Part shown: one piece after another, positions 34,872 to 42,131 of the stretch
Layout: each line of letters opens with the position of its first letter
How positions within the stretch are numbered: the first letter of the stretch is position 1
Origin: Cognaticolwellia beringensis
GTDB lineage: Bacteria; Pseudomonadota; Gammaproteobacteria; Enterobacterales; Alteromonadaceae
DNA length: 64,000 nucleotides
Direction of reading: 5' to 3'
Assembly (NCBI RefSeq): GCF_002076895.1
Contig: NZ_CP020465.1
Coordinates: 4,588,001 to 4,652,000, forward strand
Notes under the pieces: generated by a model
Told to the model about the DNA's origin: nothing
What the model saw: only the letters and a program-made list of their open reading frames with translations
Databases searched by the model: none
Made by a program: the position numbers and the translations under genes

Positions 34872-34970
34872 ATATAACGCCCCACTAAGAGGCAAATAAT
34901 AGTTGGTAAAAATAAGCGACGAAGGAGCAAAAACCAACTGTTATTTGTCCTTTTAAGTGACTTGTTATAT
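34872..34970 (-). repeat. attC site 11
   Basis: Outer cores ATATAAC and GTTATAT; inner TTGGTAAAAATAAGCGACGAAGGAGCAAAAACCAAC. Confidence 0.92.
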
Positions 34971-34980
34971 TTTTTATACC

Positions 34981-34998
34981 ATAATATATTATATATAG
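34981..34998 (+). promoter_or_regulatory. Palindromic promoter region of parDE
   Basis: The perfect 12-bp palindrome ATAATATATTAT lies 28 bp before the parD start and overlaps -10-like AT-rich sequence. It is a likely ParD autoregulation site. Confidence 0.45.
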
Positions 34999-35019
34999 GT
35001 ACTTAAGAGGCTTTAAATT

Positions 35020-35259
35020 ATGGCTAAAAATACAAGCGTTACACTAGGTGATCATTTTGATCAATTTATAAACCAACAACTTAACACTGGTCGTTATGGC
35101 TCAGCAAGTGAAATCGTTAGAGCTGGATTAAGAGCCTTGGAAGATCAAGAAGCTAAGCTTTTAAATTTACGTAATATGTTAATCCAAGGCGAACAAAGCG
35201 GTGTTGCCGAGTACAGCTATGAAAGTTTATTGACTGAATTAGATAAAGATAACCATTAA
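35020..35259 (+). CDS. parD: ParD-type antitoxin (cassette, reverse orientation)
   Basis: Encodes 79 aa. The ribbon-helix-helix domain NTSVTLGDHFDQFINQQLNTGRYGSASEIVRAGLRALED is typical of ParD, followed by an acidic toxin-binding tail. It is transcribed against the cassette array, so it must use its own promoter. It is coupled to parE by a TAATG overlap. Confidence 0.95.
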   Translation: MAKNTSVTLGDHFDQFINQQLNTGRYGSASEIVRAGLRALEDQEAKLLNLRNMLIQGEQSGVAEYSYESLLTELDKDNH

Positions 35260-35552
35260 TGAATAAGTTTGTATTATCTGCGAAAGCCAAAACAGACTTA
35301 ATTAAAATAGCTAAATATACCCAAATAACGTGGGGACTTACTCAACGGAATGATTACCTAAAAGTATTAGATAGTACGTTCCATTTATTAACTGGTGATC
35401 ACGAACTAGGGATTAACTGTGATTATATTAGAGAGGGCTACAGTAAATACCCACAAGCTAGTCATGTTATCTATTACAAAAAGTATAAAAACAGCCAAAT
35501 ATTTATCGTGCGAATATTGCATAAAAGTATGGATGTTAGCTCCGCACTCTAG
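35259..35552 (+). CDS. parE: ParE-type toxin (cassette, reverse orientation)
   Basis: Encodes 97 aa. FVLSAKAKTDLIKIAKYTQITWG, then DYIREGYSKYPQASHVIYYK and QIFIVRILHKSMD are the ParE fold; members poison DNA gyrase. It is full length. The gene pair fills its cassette between attC sites 11 and 10 and points toward the integrase. Confidence 0.95.
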   Translation: MNKFVLSAKAKTDLIKIAKYTQITWGLTQRNDYLKVLDSTFHLLTGDHELGINCDYIREGYSKYPQASHVIYYKKYKNSQIFIVRILHKSMDVSSAL

Positions 35553-35556
35553 AAAA

Positions 35557-35658
35557 ATATAACGCCCCATTAAGAGGCGAGTAATAACTTGCTAAAATGT
35601 GAAACGAAGTGGAACCGAGCAAGCTGTTACGAGTCCGACTTGAAAACCCTTGTTATGT
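35557..35658 (-). repeat. attC site 10
   Basis: Outer cores ATATAAC and GTTATGT; inner CTTGCTAAAATGTGAAACGAAGTGGAACCGAGCAAGC. Confidence 0.92.
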
Positions 35659-35955
35659 TTATTTATGCTTACCTTGGTTTATAGTTTTTGTTGCTACTTC
35701 TTTATTTACTTTATGGCTTATTTCATCATCATATTTTTGTGAGTTGATACTATCTGCGTGACCCCGCCCAGCTAATGCAGAAAAACCTAATAAGAATAGA
35801 ACTCCAGAAACAATCGCGAATAAAAAACTCTCAAACAATAGGTCTGTTATAGCTAGAGCATTTGGGTTTGAGCCAGTAGTCTCTTGAATTAAATAACCCA
35901 AAAAACCAACAGCAGCGCCAATGTAAAATCCATTTCGTCGTTTTCCTAAGTTCAC
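35659..35955 (-). CDS. Small two-helix membrane protein (cassette)
   Basis: Encodes 98 aa from GTG (VNLGKRRNGFYIGAAVGFLG), 4 nt after GGGAG; an ATG six codons earlier lies in the attC core and is less likely. Two helices (about residues 10-25 and 43-62) precede a charged tail. No family is recognised. Confidence 0.6.
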   Translation of the reverse strand: MNLGKRRNGFYIGAAVGFLGYLIQETTGSNPNALAITDLLFESFLFAIVSGVLFLLGFSALAGRGHADSINSQKYDDEISHKVNKEVATKTINQGKHK

Positions 35956-35969
35956 ATGGCTCCCGATAA

Positions 35970-36072
35970 ACATAACGCCTAATTAACAGGCAAAAAGTAG
36001 TTGGCTAAAATAGGTGAACGGAGTGAACAAAAAGCCAACTTTTTTTTGTCCTTGTTTAATTTCTTGTTAGCT
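35970..36072 (-). repeat. attC site 9
   Basis: Outer cores ACATAAC and GTTAGCT; inner TTGGCTAAAATAGGTGAACGGAGTGAAC. Confidence 0.92.
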
Positions 36073-36078
36073 TTCTAT

Positions 36079-37173
36079 TCAAATACACTCTGAATCAGCT
36101 GATATTATTGCGCCGTAGATATTGTGTTCACCTTCTAATACAACTTTTCCTTGTTCAACGAAAGTGACTAACATTTTGCCATTTTCTATGCGATGAATAG
36201 AAGGCTTAGCTATATTACCAAAGTCATGTTGAACAACTAATTCTTCATTACCTAACCCACCATTAATATTTATACATTTACGCCACAAGGACAAACCTTT
36301 TCCTTCCTGAATAGGGTAAACATAATAAATATCAATATTACCATCAAGCCTTAGAATAGCTTTGGCATCATGAACAGTATCATCCGTTAGGGTAATAGGA
36401 GTATATTCACTCCATGTTTGACCATAGTTATTAGAGACTCTAAAGTGTGATTTGGTGATATAAATAGGCTTTCCGTTGGGTTTTTCTTTACTTGAACGGA
36501 ACGACTTTTGAAAGAGATAAAGTAGCTTTCCATCAGAGAAAGATGAAAGGTGAGGCATAAAGCCAGTATTTCCGATATATCTCGGTGTTTCAAATTTAAC
36601 ACCATCTTTACTGATTGAAAAATACAATTTACAACATTTTTTATCGGTATAAACAAGAGCAACATTGTTATTCTTCATTACAGACCATCGAGCATTACTT
36701 GATGATGATAAAGGTACTTCTAATGATATTTTTTCTTGTTCTACGAGAGCAGAATCTTTAAATTTTGCTCTATAAGCAATAGCTTCAGAATTAAATCCAT
36801 TTGATTCAATAAAATATAGCCAATCAACTCCATCTATTATTACGTGACTTATAGAAGATCGAATCAATGTTTTTTTATTGGGTAAAACAACTTTAGCGGT
36901 ATCAAAATAAATCTTTTCGTTTAATACGTTTAACTCTGAATAGTGCAAATCTCCTTCATTCATTTCAAATCCTTTCCAAGATTCATAGACTAGAGTACTT
37001 GTATCTTTACTTTGAATTAGAGCACTAATATATTGAATTTCTGGCGGGTATTCGATTCGAGAAATACTTTCTTTCTGTAAAGGCAGTTCGTTTGCAGATA
37101 ACGAAAACATGCCAATCATAAAAGTAATTAAAATGAATAACTGTTTTCTAACAGATTTATGACTGCACTGCAT
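36079..37173 (-). CDS. Exported BNR/sialidase-like beta-propeller protein (cassette)
   Basis: Encodes 364 aa with a signal peptide ending near SLSANE. The remainder is beta-rich with several propeller blades. RVSNNYGQTWSEYTPITL is an Asp-box (S-x-N-x-G-x-x-W) and SISKDGVKFETPRYIG is a second, weaker one. Whether it cleaves glycosides is uncertain: the arginine triad of sialidases cannot be assigned. It is secreted or periplasmic. It is the second-largest cassette ORF in the proximal half. Confidence 0.7.
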   Translation of the reverse strand: MQCSHKSVRKQLFILITFMIGMFSLSANELPLQKESISRIEYPPEIQYISALIQSKDTSTLVYESWKGFEMNEGDLHYSELNVLNEKIYFDTAKVVLPNKKTLIRSSISHVIIDGVDWLYFIESNGFNSEAIAYRAKFKDSALVEQEKISLEVPLSSSSNARWSVMKNNNVALVYTDKKCCKLYFSISKDGVKFETPRYIGNTGFMPHLSSFSDGKLLYLFQKSFRSSKEKPNGKPIYITKSHFRVSNNYGQTWSEYTPITLTDDTVHDAKAILRLDGNIDIYYVYPIQEGKGLSLWRKCININGGLGNEELVVQHDFGNIAKPSIHRIENGKMLVTFVEQGKVVLEGEHNIYGAIISADSECI

Positions 37174-37190
37174 GATGGTTCATCCTTGAA

Positions 37191-37289
37191 AGCTAACGCC
37201 CCAATAAGAGGCTAAAAATTGTTGGCCAAAATCAGCGAGGCACGAGCATGGCCAACTGTTTTTAGTCCTGCTTGATTGCCTTGTTAGTA
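37191..37289 (-). repeat. attC site 8
   Basis: Outer cores AGCTAAC and GTTAGTA; inner TTGGCCAAAATCAGCGAGGCACGAGCATGGCCAAC. Confidence 0.92.
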
Positions 37290-37303
37290 GTATTTTACTC
37301 CGC

Positions 37304-37486
37304 TCAAGTTTCTTTTTGGGATTTACGTCTTTTAATAAGACCTAAAGATAAAAATACTATAGAAGAAATTAAGAACACGGTTGAGCCGATAACATCCTGC
37401 TCGATTACGTTATAAGCCAAACCTATAGCCATAATAAAAGATGCACCGAAATAAGATTTAAATTGAGATGACGAGTTTTTATTCAT
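37304..37486 (-). CDS. Very small membrane protein (cassette)
   Basis: Encodes 60 aa from MNKNSSSQFKSYFG with two helices and a basic C-terminus (LIKRRKSQKET). AAGGGT lies 8 nt before the ATG, so an upstream in-frame start in the leader is not used. No family is recognised. Confidence 0.55.
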   Translation of the reverse strand: MNKNSSSQFKSYFGASFIMAIGLAYNVIEQDVIGSTVFLISSIVFLSLGLIKRRKSQKET

Positions 37487-37524
37487 TAACACTACCCTTT
37501 GATTGAATGCAGAAACTTTAATAC

Positions 37525-37624
37525 TACTAACGCCCAAATAATGGGCTAAAAATTGTTGGCTAAAATAAGCGACGCAGGAGCAAAAGCCAACTGTTTTTAG
37601 TCCTGATTGATTTGCTTGTTATGT
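37525..37624 (-). repeat. attC site 7
   Basis: Outer cores TACTAAC and GTTATGT; inner TTGGCTAAAATAAGCGACGCAGGAGCAAAAGCCAAC. Confidence 0.92.
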
Positions 37625-37921
37625 TTTCTTTAACTCTTCAGATAAAACATCTTCCATTGTTGCTTTCTGAGGCAATTGCCTCTCTAGTATGTCGACTAGC
37701 TCACCATATTTGGGTGAACCGCCAAGTTGAGGTGACATAATAGTAAGAAAGACTATCAGGAATGCCAAATACGTAAACTTATCACCTGACAGTGCGCCAA
37801 AGAGCATTGCTAAAAGAGCACCAACCATTACAGTGAATAAAACAGGTTGTATAAATTTACTTTTGTTTCGTGATTTAATAGCAGCTTTAATAACTGCAAC
37901 TTCTTTTTGGGTCATATCCAT
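37619..37921 (-). CDS. Two-helix membrane protein (cassette)
   Basis: Encodes 100 aa from MDMTQKEVAVIKAAIKSRNK; an in-frame TTG two codons earlier lies too close to the GGAG. Two helices (residues 27-62) are followed by a soluble tail YGELVDILERQLPQKATMEDV, which may be a short amphipathic helix. No family is recognised. Confidence 0.6.
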   Translation of the reverse strand: MDMTQKEVAVIKAAIKSRNKSKFIQPVLFTVMVGALLAMLFGALSGDKFTYLAFLIVFLTIMSPQLGGSPKYGELVDILERQLPQKATMEDVLSEELKKT

Positions 37922-37939
37922 TGCCAAATACTCCTGAAA

Positions 37940-38038
37940 ACATAACGCCTAATTAACAGGCAAAAAGTAGTTGGCTAAAGTGTTGAACGGAGTGAAAACA
38001 GCCAACTGTATTTTTTCCGTTTGAAGCGCTTGTTATAC
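37940..38038 (-). repeat. attC site 6
   Basis: Outer cores ACATAAC and GTTATAC; inner TTGGCTAAAGTGTTGAACGGAGTG. Confidence 0.92.
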
Positions 38039-38048
38039 AAAGTTCACG

Positions 38049-38480
38049 CTACTCTGCCAGTAGAACATCCATTCTCTTTTTTAAGAAGTGGTTTAACAAC
38101 TTTTGACCACCATCAAATATAGTTTTAAATGGCATATCTTTGAATTCGGATTTTAGTTTATCAAAAACTTCTTTATTATTAAGAGTAGCGGCAAAGTCAT
38201 GTCCTTTTTGGCTGAGCCTCATAGAGACATCAATGATGTATCGGTTACTTTTATTACTGCCTATTCCAAGAGACTCGAGGTTATAACATTCTTGTTTTTC
38301 ATTTGTTATAAGATCATTATCAATGCAAAGTTGCATATGAAAAATAAACTTCTCATTCAGGTTATCTTCAATACCGACTTCAACACCTGATTCAATGAGA
38401 TCTTTATAAGTAATATGTGCACTTTCTGATTCTAGAAATGCCGAAAATAGTGATTTGTAAAACTCTAGGTCAATTTTCAC
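38049..38480 (-). CDS. DUF2513-like protein (cassette)
   Basis: Encodes 143 aa with a winged-helix-like layout: FHMQLCIDNDLITNEKQE, then DVSMRLSQKGHDFAATLNN, matching the LT.qGHdF.. motif of DUF2513 proteins, which are common in phages and mobile elements. The start is GTG, in the leader GGAGAGTTACG also seen in modified form at 38903. The function is unknown; DNA binding is possible. Confidence 0.75.
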   Translation of the reverse strand: MKIDLEFYKSLFSAFLESESAHITYKDLIESGVEVGIEDNLNEKFIFHMQLCIDNDLITNEKQECYNLESLGIGSNKSNRYIIDVSMRLSQKGHDFAATLNNKEVFDKLKSEFKDMPFKTIFDGGQKLLNHFLKKRMDVLLAE

Positions 38481-38497
38481 CGTAACTCTCCATGTTT

Positions 38498-38597
38498 GTA
38501 TAACGCCTAATTAACAGGCAAAAAACTGTTGGTTAAAATAAGCGACGCAGGAGCAAAAACCAACTGTTTTTTGTCCTTGTTTAATTTCTTGTTAGGT
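38498..38597 (-). repeat. attC site 5
   Basis: Outer cores GTATAAC and GTTAGGT; inner TTGGTTAAAATAAGCGACGCAGGAGCAAAAACCAAC. Confidence 0.92.
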
Positions 38598-38903
38598 TAA
38601 CAGTTGTACACCCAAGCCAATAGAACTAATTACTATGCCGCTTAATGTTAAATATTGCTGTGTTTCGGCTTTGACCAATATCGGCGATTGAATATCTGTT
38701 AAAGCAGATTTAAAAGGTATAAAAAATATTTTAGGAATTAAACCAGCACCAAATAAAGTTATTGCTACACCTGTTGAAATAGCTAAATTACTCAAGTTAG
38801 TTTGAGAATTGAAAAAGCTATACCAACCAGTTCCAAGAAACAAAAAACTAGCTCCCCAACAAAAAACGACAACTAACTTTTCTTTTAATAGTAAATTACC
38901 CAC
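38592..38903 (-). CDS. Small membrane protein (cassette)
   Basis: Encodes 103 aa starting GTG in the leader GGAGAGTTCGGTG. Three hydrophobic segments are present (residues 10-28, 38-62 and 83-101). No family is recognised. Confidence 0.55.
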   Translation of the reverse strand: MGNLLLKEKLVVVFCWGASFLFLGTGWYSFFNSQTNLSNLAISTGVAITLFGAGLIPKIFFIPFKSALTDIQSPILVKAETQQYLTLSGIVISSIGLGVQLLT

Positions 38904-38919
38904 CGAACTCTCCTTGTTA

Positions 38920-39019
38920 ACCTAACGCCCAAATAATGGGCAAATAAATAGTTGGCTATACTGTGCGAGGCACGAGTGCGGCCAACTGTTTTTTGTCCTG
39001 ATTGATTTGCTTGTTATGT
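38920..39019 (-). repeat. attC site 4
   Basis: Outer cores ACCTAAC and GTTATGT; inner TTGGCTATACTGTGCGAGGCACGAG. Confidence 0.92.
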
Positions 39020-39250
39020 GTTTACTGCACTACTAGCATTTATATCGATTAGAACGCGCTGTATAAAATGCGCGCATGCTCCAATAGTAAAAATTGGAGC
39101 AATATAGAACAATAAATAATTTAATTGATTATCACCTGAAAAAAATGAGATTAGTTGTATAAATATAATTGGTATAAATACTAAAAAAATAGCAAAACCC
39201 GTGTGTTTTTTAACAATACGCTTTATTTCACTATCCGTGATTAAGTTCAT
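39014..39250 (-). CDS. Small two-helix membrane protein (cassette)
   Basis: Encodes 78 aa: a basic N-terminus (SEIKRIVKKHTG), two helices (residues 19-37 and 44-62) and a short polar tail. GGATGTACCT precedes the ATG. No family is recognised. Confidence 0.55.
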   Translation of the reverse strand: MNLITDSEIKRIVKKHTGFAIFLVFIPIIFIQLISFFSGDNQLNYLLFYIAPIFTIGACAHFIQRVLIDINASSAVNT

Positions 39251-39304
39251 AGGTACATCCTTTTAAAAATTGCGTAGATGAGTTATATGCCTAACATCAA
39301 AAAC

Positions 39305-39400
39305 ACATAACGCCCAAATAATGGGCTAAAAATAGTGGGCTAAAATGGAGCGAAGCGAACAGCCCGCTGTTTTTAGTCCTGATTAATTTGCTTGTTAGGT
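39305..39400 (-). repeat. attC site 3
   Basis: Outer cores ACATAAC and GTTAGGT; inner GTGGGCTAAAATGGAGCGAAGCGAACAGCCCGC, almost identical to site 1. Confidence 0.93.
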
Positions 39401-39837
39401 ACCGTTACTACTTGATTAGACGCTATATAATATAAACCAACCGCAGCAACATTTAAACCTAGCCCCCACGATTGACCATTAAATATACTAAAACTAAAGT
39501 CACTACCCATGTTGTATAGAAAATTAAAACCACCCGAATGAAATAGACCTGATAAAGAGAAACCAGCAGCAATTTTATACACTAATATTGGTGAGGAAAC
39601 CCAAGGTATTTGGAGTAAAAAGGTAATTTTAAGATGTTTATTCTTTTCATTATTTGATGCGAAAAGCAAGCCTGCATAGATAAAGTAGCCAAACAAGGTT
39701 AAAGCAGATCCAAAAATCAAAAAATGCCCTAGCGTGAAGTAGGAAACTTTTAACAACTCCCCAAGTACAATAGAGACTCCCATGAAGCCTCCGCCAATGC
39801 TTGCAATTATTAATAATGCTTCCAGTTTTCGATTCAT
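39373..39837 (-). CDS. Four-helix membrane protein (cassette)
   Basis: Encodes 154 aa with four hydrophobic helices and a conserved-looking loop FHSGGFNFLYNMGSDFSFSIFNGQSWG before the last helix. The C-terminal residues are encoded in the attC. It is not a recognised family. Confidence 0.6.
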   Translation of the reverse strand: MNRKLEALLIIASIGGGFMGVSIVLGELLKVSYFTLGHFLIFGSALTLFGYFIYAGLLFASNNEKNKHLKITFLLQIPWVSSPILVYKIAAGFSLSGLFHSGGFNFLYNMGSDFSFSIFNGQSWGLGLNVAAVGLYYIASNQVVTVPNKQINQD

Positions 39838-39846
39838 CCGTGAGGT

Positions 39847-39950
39847 ACCTAACGCCGCAATAAACGGCTAAGTAATAGTTGGCTAAAATGTGAAGCGAAG
39901 CGGAACCGAGCCAACTGTTACGTGTCCGTTATTTAATTGCCTTGTTAGGT
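39847..39950 (-). repeat. attC site 2
   Basis: Outer cores ACCTAAC and GTTAGGT; inner TTGGCTAAAATGTGAAGCGAAGCGGAACCGAGCCAAC. Confidence 0.93.
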
Positions 39951-40403
39951 GCTTTTTACGTACTTATCCAATATAGCGAAAAGCTCTTCTGAGTTTTCGA
40001 TATGAACAGGTATGTATATTTCACCTTTCTTACCTGCGTCTACTACGACTACAGGCATCCCATTGCTATTGAATGGAAAAGCCTTTTCAATATCGCTTAA
40101 ATTAAATTGTCTTTTAAATAACCAATAATTTCTACCGCTAATAACATCATCATTAATAGTGACATGTGCACATTTTAATAAAGCACTAATAACATAGGCA
40201 AAAGTTAGGCTAAATAAGTAAATTAATACGAAAGCTATAGGTACTTGAACAAGCTTAATATGTTCGAAAGTAATACTTACACTGAAGCCCGTTGAAACAA
40301 ACCTAATAAGCATTAATGCTATGAACCCAAATGCCAAAATATAAAAAAGTTGGCGTGTCATATGCTTTGCCAACTCTCTCCATTTCACCTTGTAAATTAC
40401 CAA
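39945..40403 (-). CDS. Membrane protein with PH-like C-terminal domain (cassette)
   Basis: Encodes 152 aa from TTG (LVIYKVKWRELAKHM), 6 nt after GGAGAG; the ATG four codons upstream overlaps that ribosome-binding site. Two helices (residues about 17-35 and 52-78) are followed by a beta-rich part, HVTINDDVISGRNYWLFKRQFNLSDIEKA, with the layout of bacterial PH-like domains. The function is unknown. It is the first ORF-bearing cassette after the integrase. Confidence 0.6.
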   Translation of the reverse strand: MVIYKVKWRELAKHMTRQLFYILAFGFIALMLIRFVSTGFSVSITFEHIKLVQVPIAFVLIYLFSLTFAYVISALLKCAHVTINDDVISGRNYWLFKRQFNLSDIEKAFPFNSNGMPVVVVDAGKKGEIYIPVHIENSEELFAILDKYVKST

Positions 40404-40418
40404 CGAACTCTCCATAGC

Positions 40419-40514
40419 ACCTAACGCCCAAATAACAGGCTAAAAATAGTGGGCTAAAATGGAGCGAAGCGAACAGCCCGCTGTTTTTAGTCCTTGTTGA
40501 TTTGCTTGTTAGTT
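40419..40514 (-). repeat. attC site 1 (nearest the integrase)
   Basis: Outer cores ACCTAAC and GTTAGTT; inner GTGGGCTAAAATGGAGCGAAGCGAACAGCCCGC. Because a complete attC lies here, another cassette or its remains must lie between it and attI. Confidence 0.93.
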
Positions 40515-40910
40515 GCTGATGCTCCGAACTTTTTTAAGACACGATACCATCAACAACCACGGAAAAAGATAACACTACATTGAGCTACAATACATGAAAG
40601 TGAGAACGCTGAAAAATAGCGGTAAAACCTAGACACTTCCTGTGATTGATAACTACTAACTTAAATGCTGATAAAAACCTGTAACCACGCCTTTAAAAAG
40701 CACCTAAATTGTCTAGCAAACTAACAGCTTATTAGACGGATAATCCCCCACTTTCCACAAGTAAAGTTTCCATCTAATGAATATTTATTCAAATCAATAT
40801 ACATAACTTAATATTATTATTCAATACGTTATTGTTAGGCACTGAATAAATCGATGTAGAAAGTCAGGTTTAATCTGCCTTTCTACAATAAAGTGGGAAA
40901 TACAGCTATA
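40515..40910. other. Presumed attI region and ORF-less first cassette
   Basis: About 400 bp without a credible ORF on either strand lie between attC 1 and the integrase promoter. By layout it should contain attI and the cassette promoter. A core-like ACATAAC at 40801-40807 and a GTTAGGC at 40837-40843 are candidate recombination boxes, and GTCTA...TAGAC around 40709-40737 is a short inverted repeat. The exact attI is not resolved. Confidence 0.45.
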
Positions 40911-40926
40911 CTGTACAAATAAACAG
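40911..40926 (+). promoter_or_regulatory. LexA (SOS) box of the integron integrase
   Basis: CTGT(N8)ACAG, here CTGTACAAATAAACAG, is an exact match to the gammaproteobacterial LexA core. It is 26-29 bp before the start codon, overlapping the expected promoter. The integrase gene would be repressed by LexA and induced by DNA damage. Confidence 0.88.
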
Positions 40927-40951
40927 TGTATATTTTAATTATTAAGGAATA

Positions 40952-41920
40952 ATGATGAAATCTGAATTTCTCTCGCACATTAAAGAAACAATGTGGACCA
41001 GACGCTATGCTAAACGTACTATTGAGTCATATTTGTATTGGATTAAAGCTTACATAATTTTTATTGGCAAAATTCACCCTAAAGATTGCCATGATAAGGA
41101 AGTTGAAAGATTTTTAAGTTACCTTTCAAATAATTTAAATCTTGCGCCAAAATCTCAAGCACTAGCATTAAACTCTGTTAACTACTTGTATAAGCATATT
41201 TTGAGTAAACCGCTTAGCCTTGATTTGCGCTTTAATAAATCTAGGGTAAACCCAAAACTACCCACTGTATTAACCACCCTAGAAGTAAAATCACTTTTAT
41301 CGACTATAAATATAAATCACCTTTTACTTTGCCAATTAATGTATGGCAGTGGCTTGAGATTAATGGAGGCTGTGCGCTTAAGGGTACAAGATATAAATTT
41401 TGACTATCACTGTATCGAGGTATGGAACGGCAAAGGCGGTAAACACAGAACGGTTACCTTAGCAACTGAACTGACTACGGCACTCAAAGAGCAAATATCG
41501 CTGGTAAAGTCTTACTATGTATTAGATATAAGGAATGATGATTACTCTGGCGTATAGTTGCCTTTTGCTTTAGCAAGAAAATATCCAAGTGCTGCGAACA
41601 CATTGAATTGGCATTATTTATTCCCTTCTAGTCGATTATCTTTAGACCCTGAAGTCAATAAGTTAAGGCGACATCATATAAATGAAACAGTGATTCAAAA
41701 GGCAGTAAAAACAGCTTCAAAGAAATCAAATATAAATAAAAACGTGACTTGCCATACTTTACGGCACTCATTTGCAACGCATTTACTTCAAAGAGGTGCC
41801 GACATTCGAACGGTACAAGAACAATTGGGACATAGTGACATTAGAACAACGCAAATATATACCCATGTGATAGAACGCGGTGCAAATGGTGTTACAAGCC
41901 CTTTATCAACTTTAATATAA
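40952..41920 (+). pseudogene. intI: Integron integrase IntI interrupted by TAG at codon 202
   Basis: A single frame of 322 codons encodes a tyrosine recombinase of the integron type, broken only by TAG at 41555-41557. The N-terminal SAM-like domain is followed by the catalytic residues Arg136 (YGSGLRLMEA), Lys164 (GKGGKHR), His268/Arg271 ([12 protein letters not shown]), His294 ([13 protein letters not shown]) and Tyr303. The IntI-specific patch [19 protein letters not shown] follows the stop. Related integrases have an aromatic or other sense codon where the stop now lies (GV-x-LP). The 201-residue product lacks the patch, the C-terminal half of the active site and the nucleophile, so it should be inactive. 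Tandem ATGs at 40952 and 40955; AAGGA fits the second. Confidence 0.92.
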
Positions 41921-42131
41921 GTTAAATAAGCGGTGATATTTTTAAGAAAAAATTTAGGTAAGCAATAATTAAACTGTAGTTAAACGGCTTAAGATTTTTT
42001 AGATTATTAAATTTTATTTAGAGGTGTTTTCTTTGGTGTTTTCTTTGGGATTTTCTTTAGGTATTTCTTTGGAATTTTTTTAGGTAATTACATGAGATTT
42101 TAAGTTGTCACTGATAAAAATTCAAATAAAT

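Larger units (their letters stand above)
17163..41920. mobile_element. Sedentary chromosomal integron (integrase plus cassette array)
   Basis: An integron integrase gene on the plus strand faces away from about 23 kb of minus-strand cassettes. The cassettes are separated by 36 sites with RYYYAAC...GTTRRRY ends and a conserved inner core (TTGGCTAAAAT...AGCCAACTG). The attC sites are similar to one another, as expected for a resident chromosomal array. Left boundary: just after msrA; right boundary: the end of the integrase gene before the tRNA-Asp cluster. The integrase carries a premature stop, and an IS66 element interrupts the distal part. Confidence 0.93.

Noticed and set aside
28374..41557. 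Genome-wide TAG reassignment
   Set aside because: Several intact genes (tas, the DUF3108 gene and others) end in TAG at the expected length, so TAG acts as a normal stop here.
41558..41920. Independent short tyrosine recombinase starting at TTG
   Set aside because: It is in frame with and directly follows the first half of the integrase; the combined sequence is a normal-length IntI, so it is the 3' part of a broken gene.
42022..42087. T-rich TTTTCTTTGG-like repeats as a terminator or regulatory RNA
   Set aside because: No stem is formed and the direction relative to the tRNA transcript is wrong for a terminator; it looks like simple sequence.
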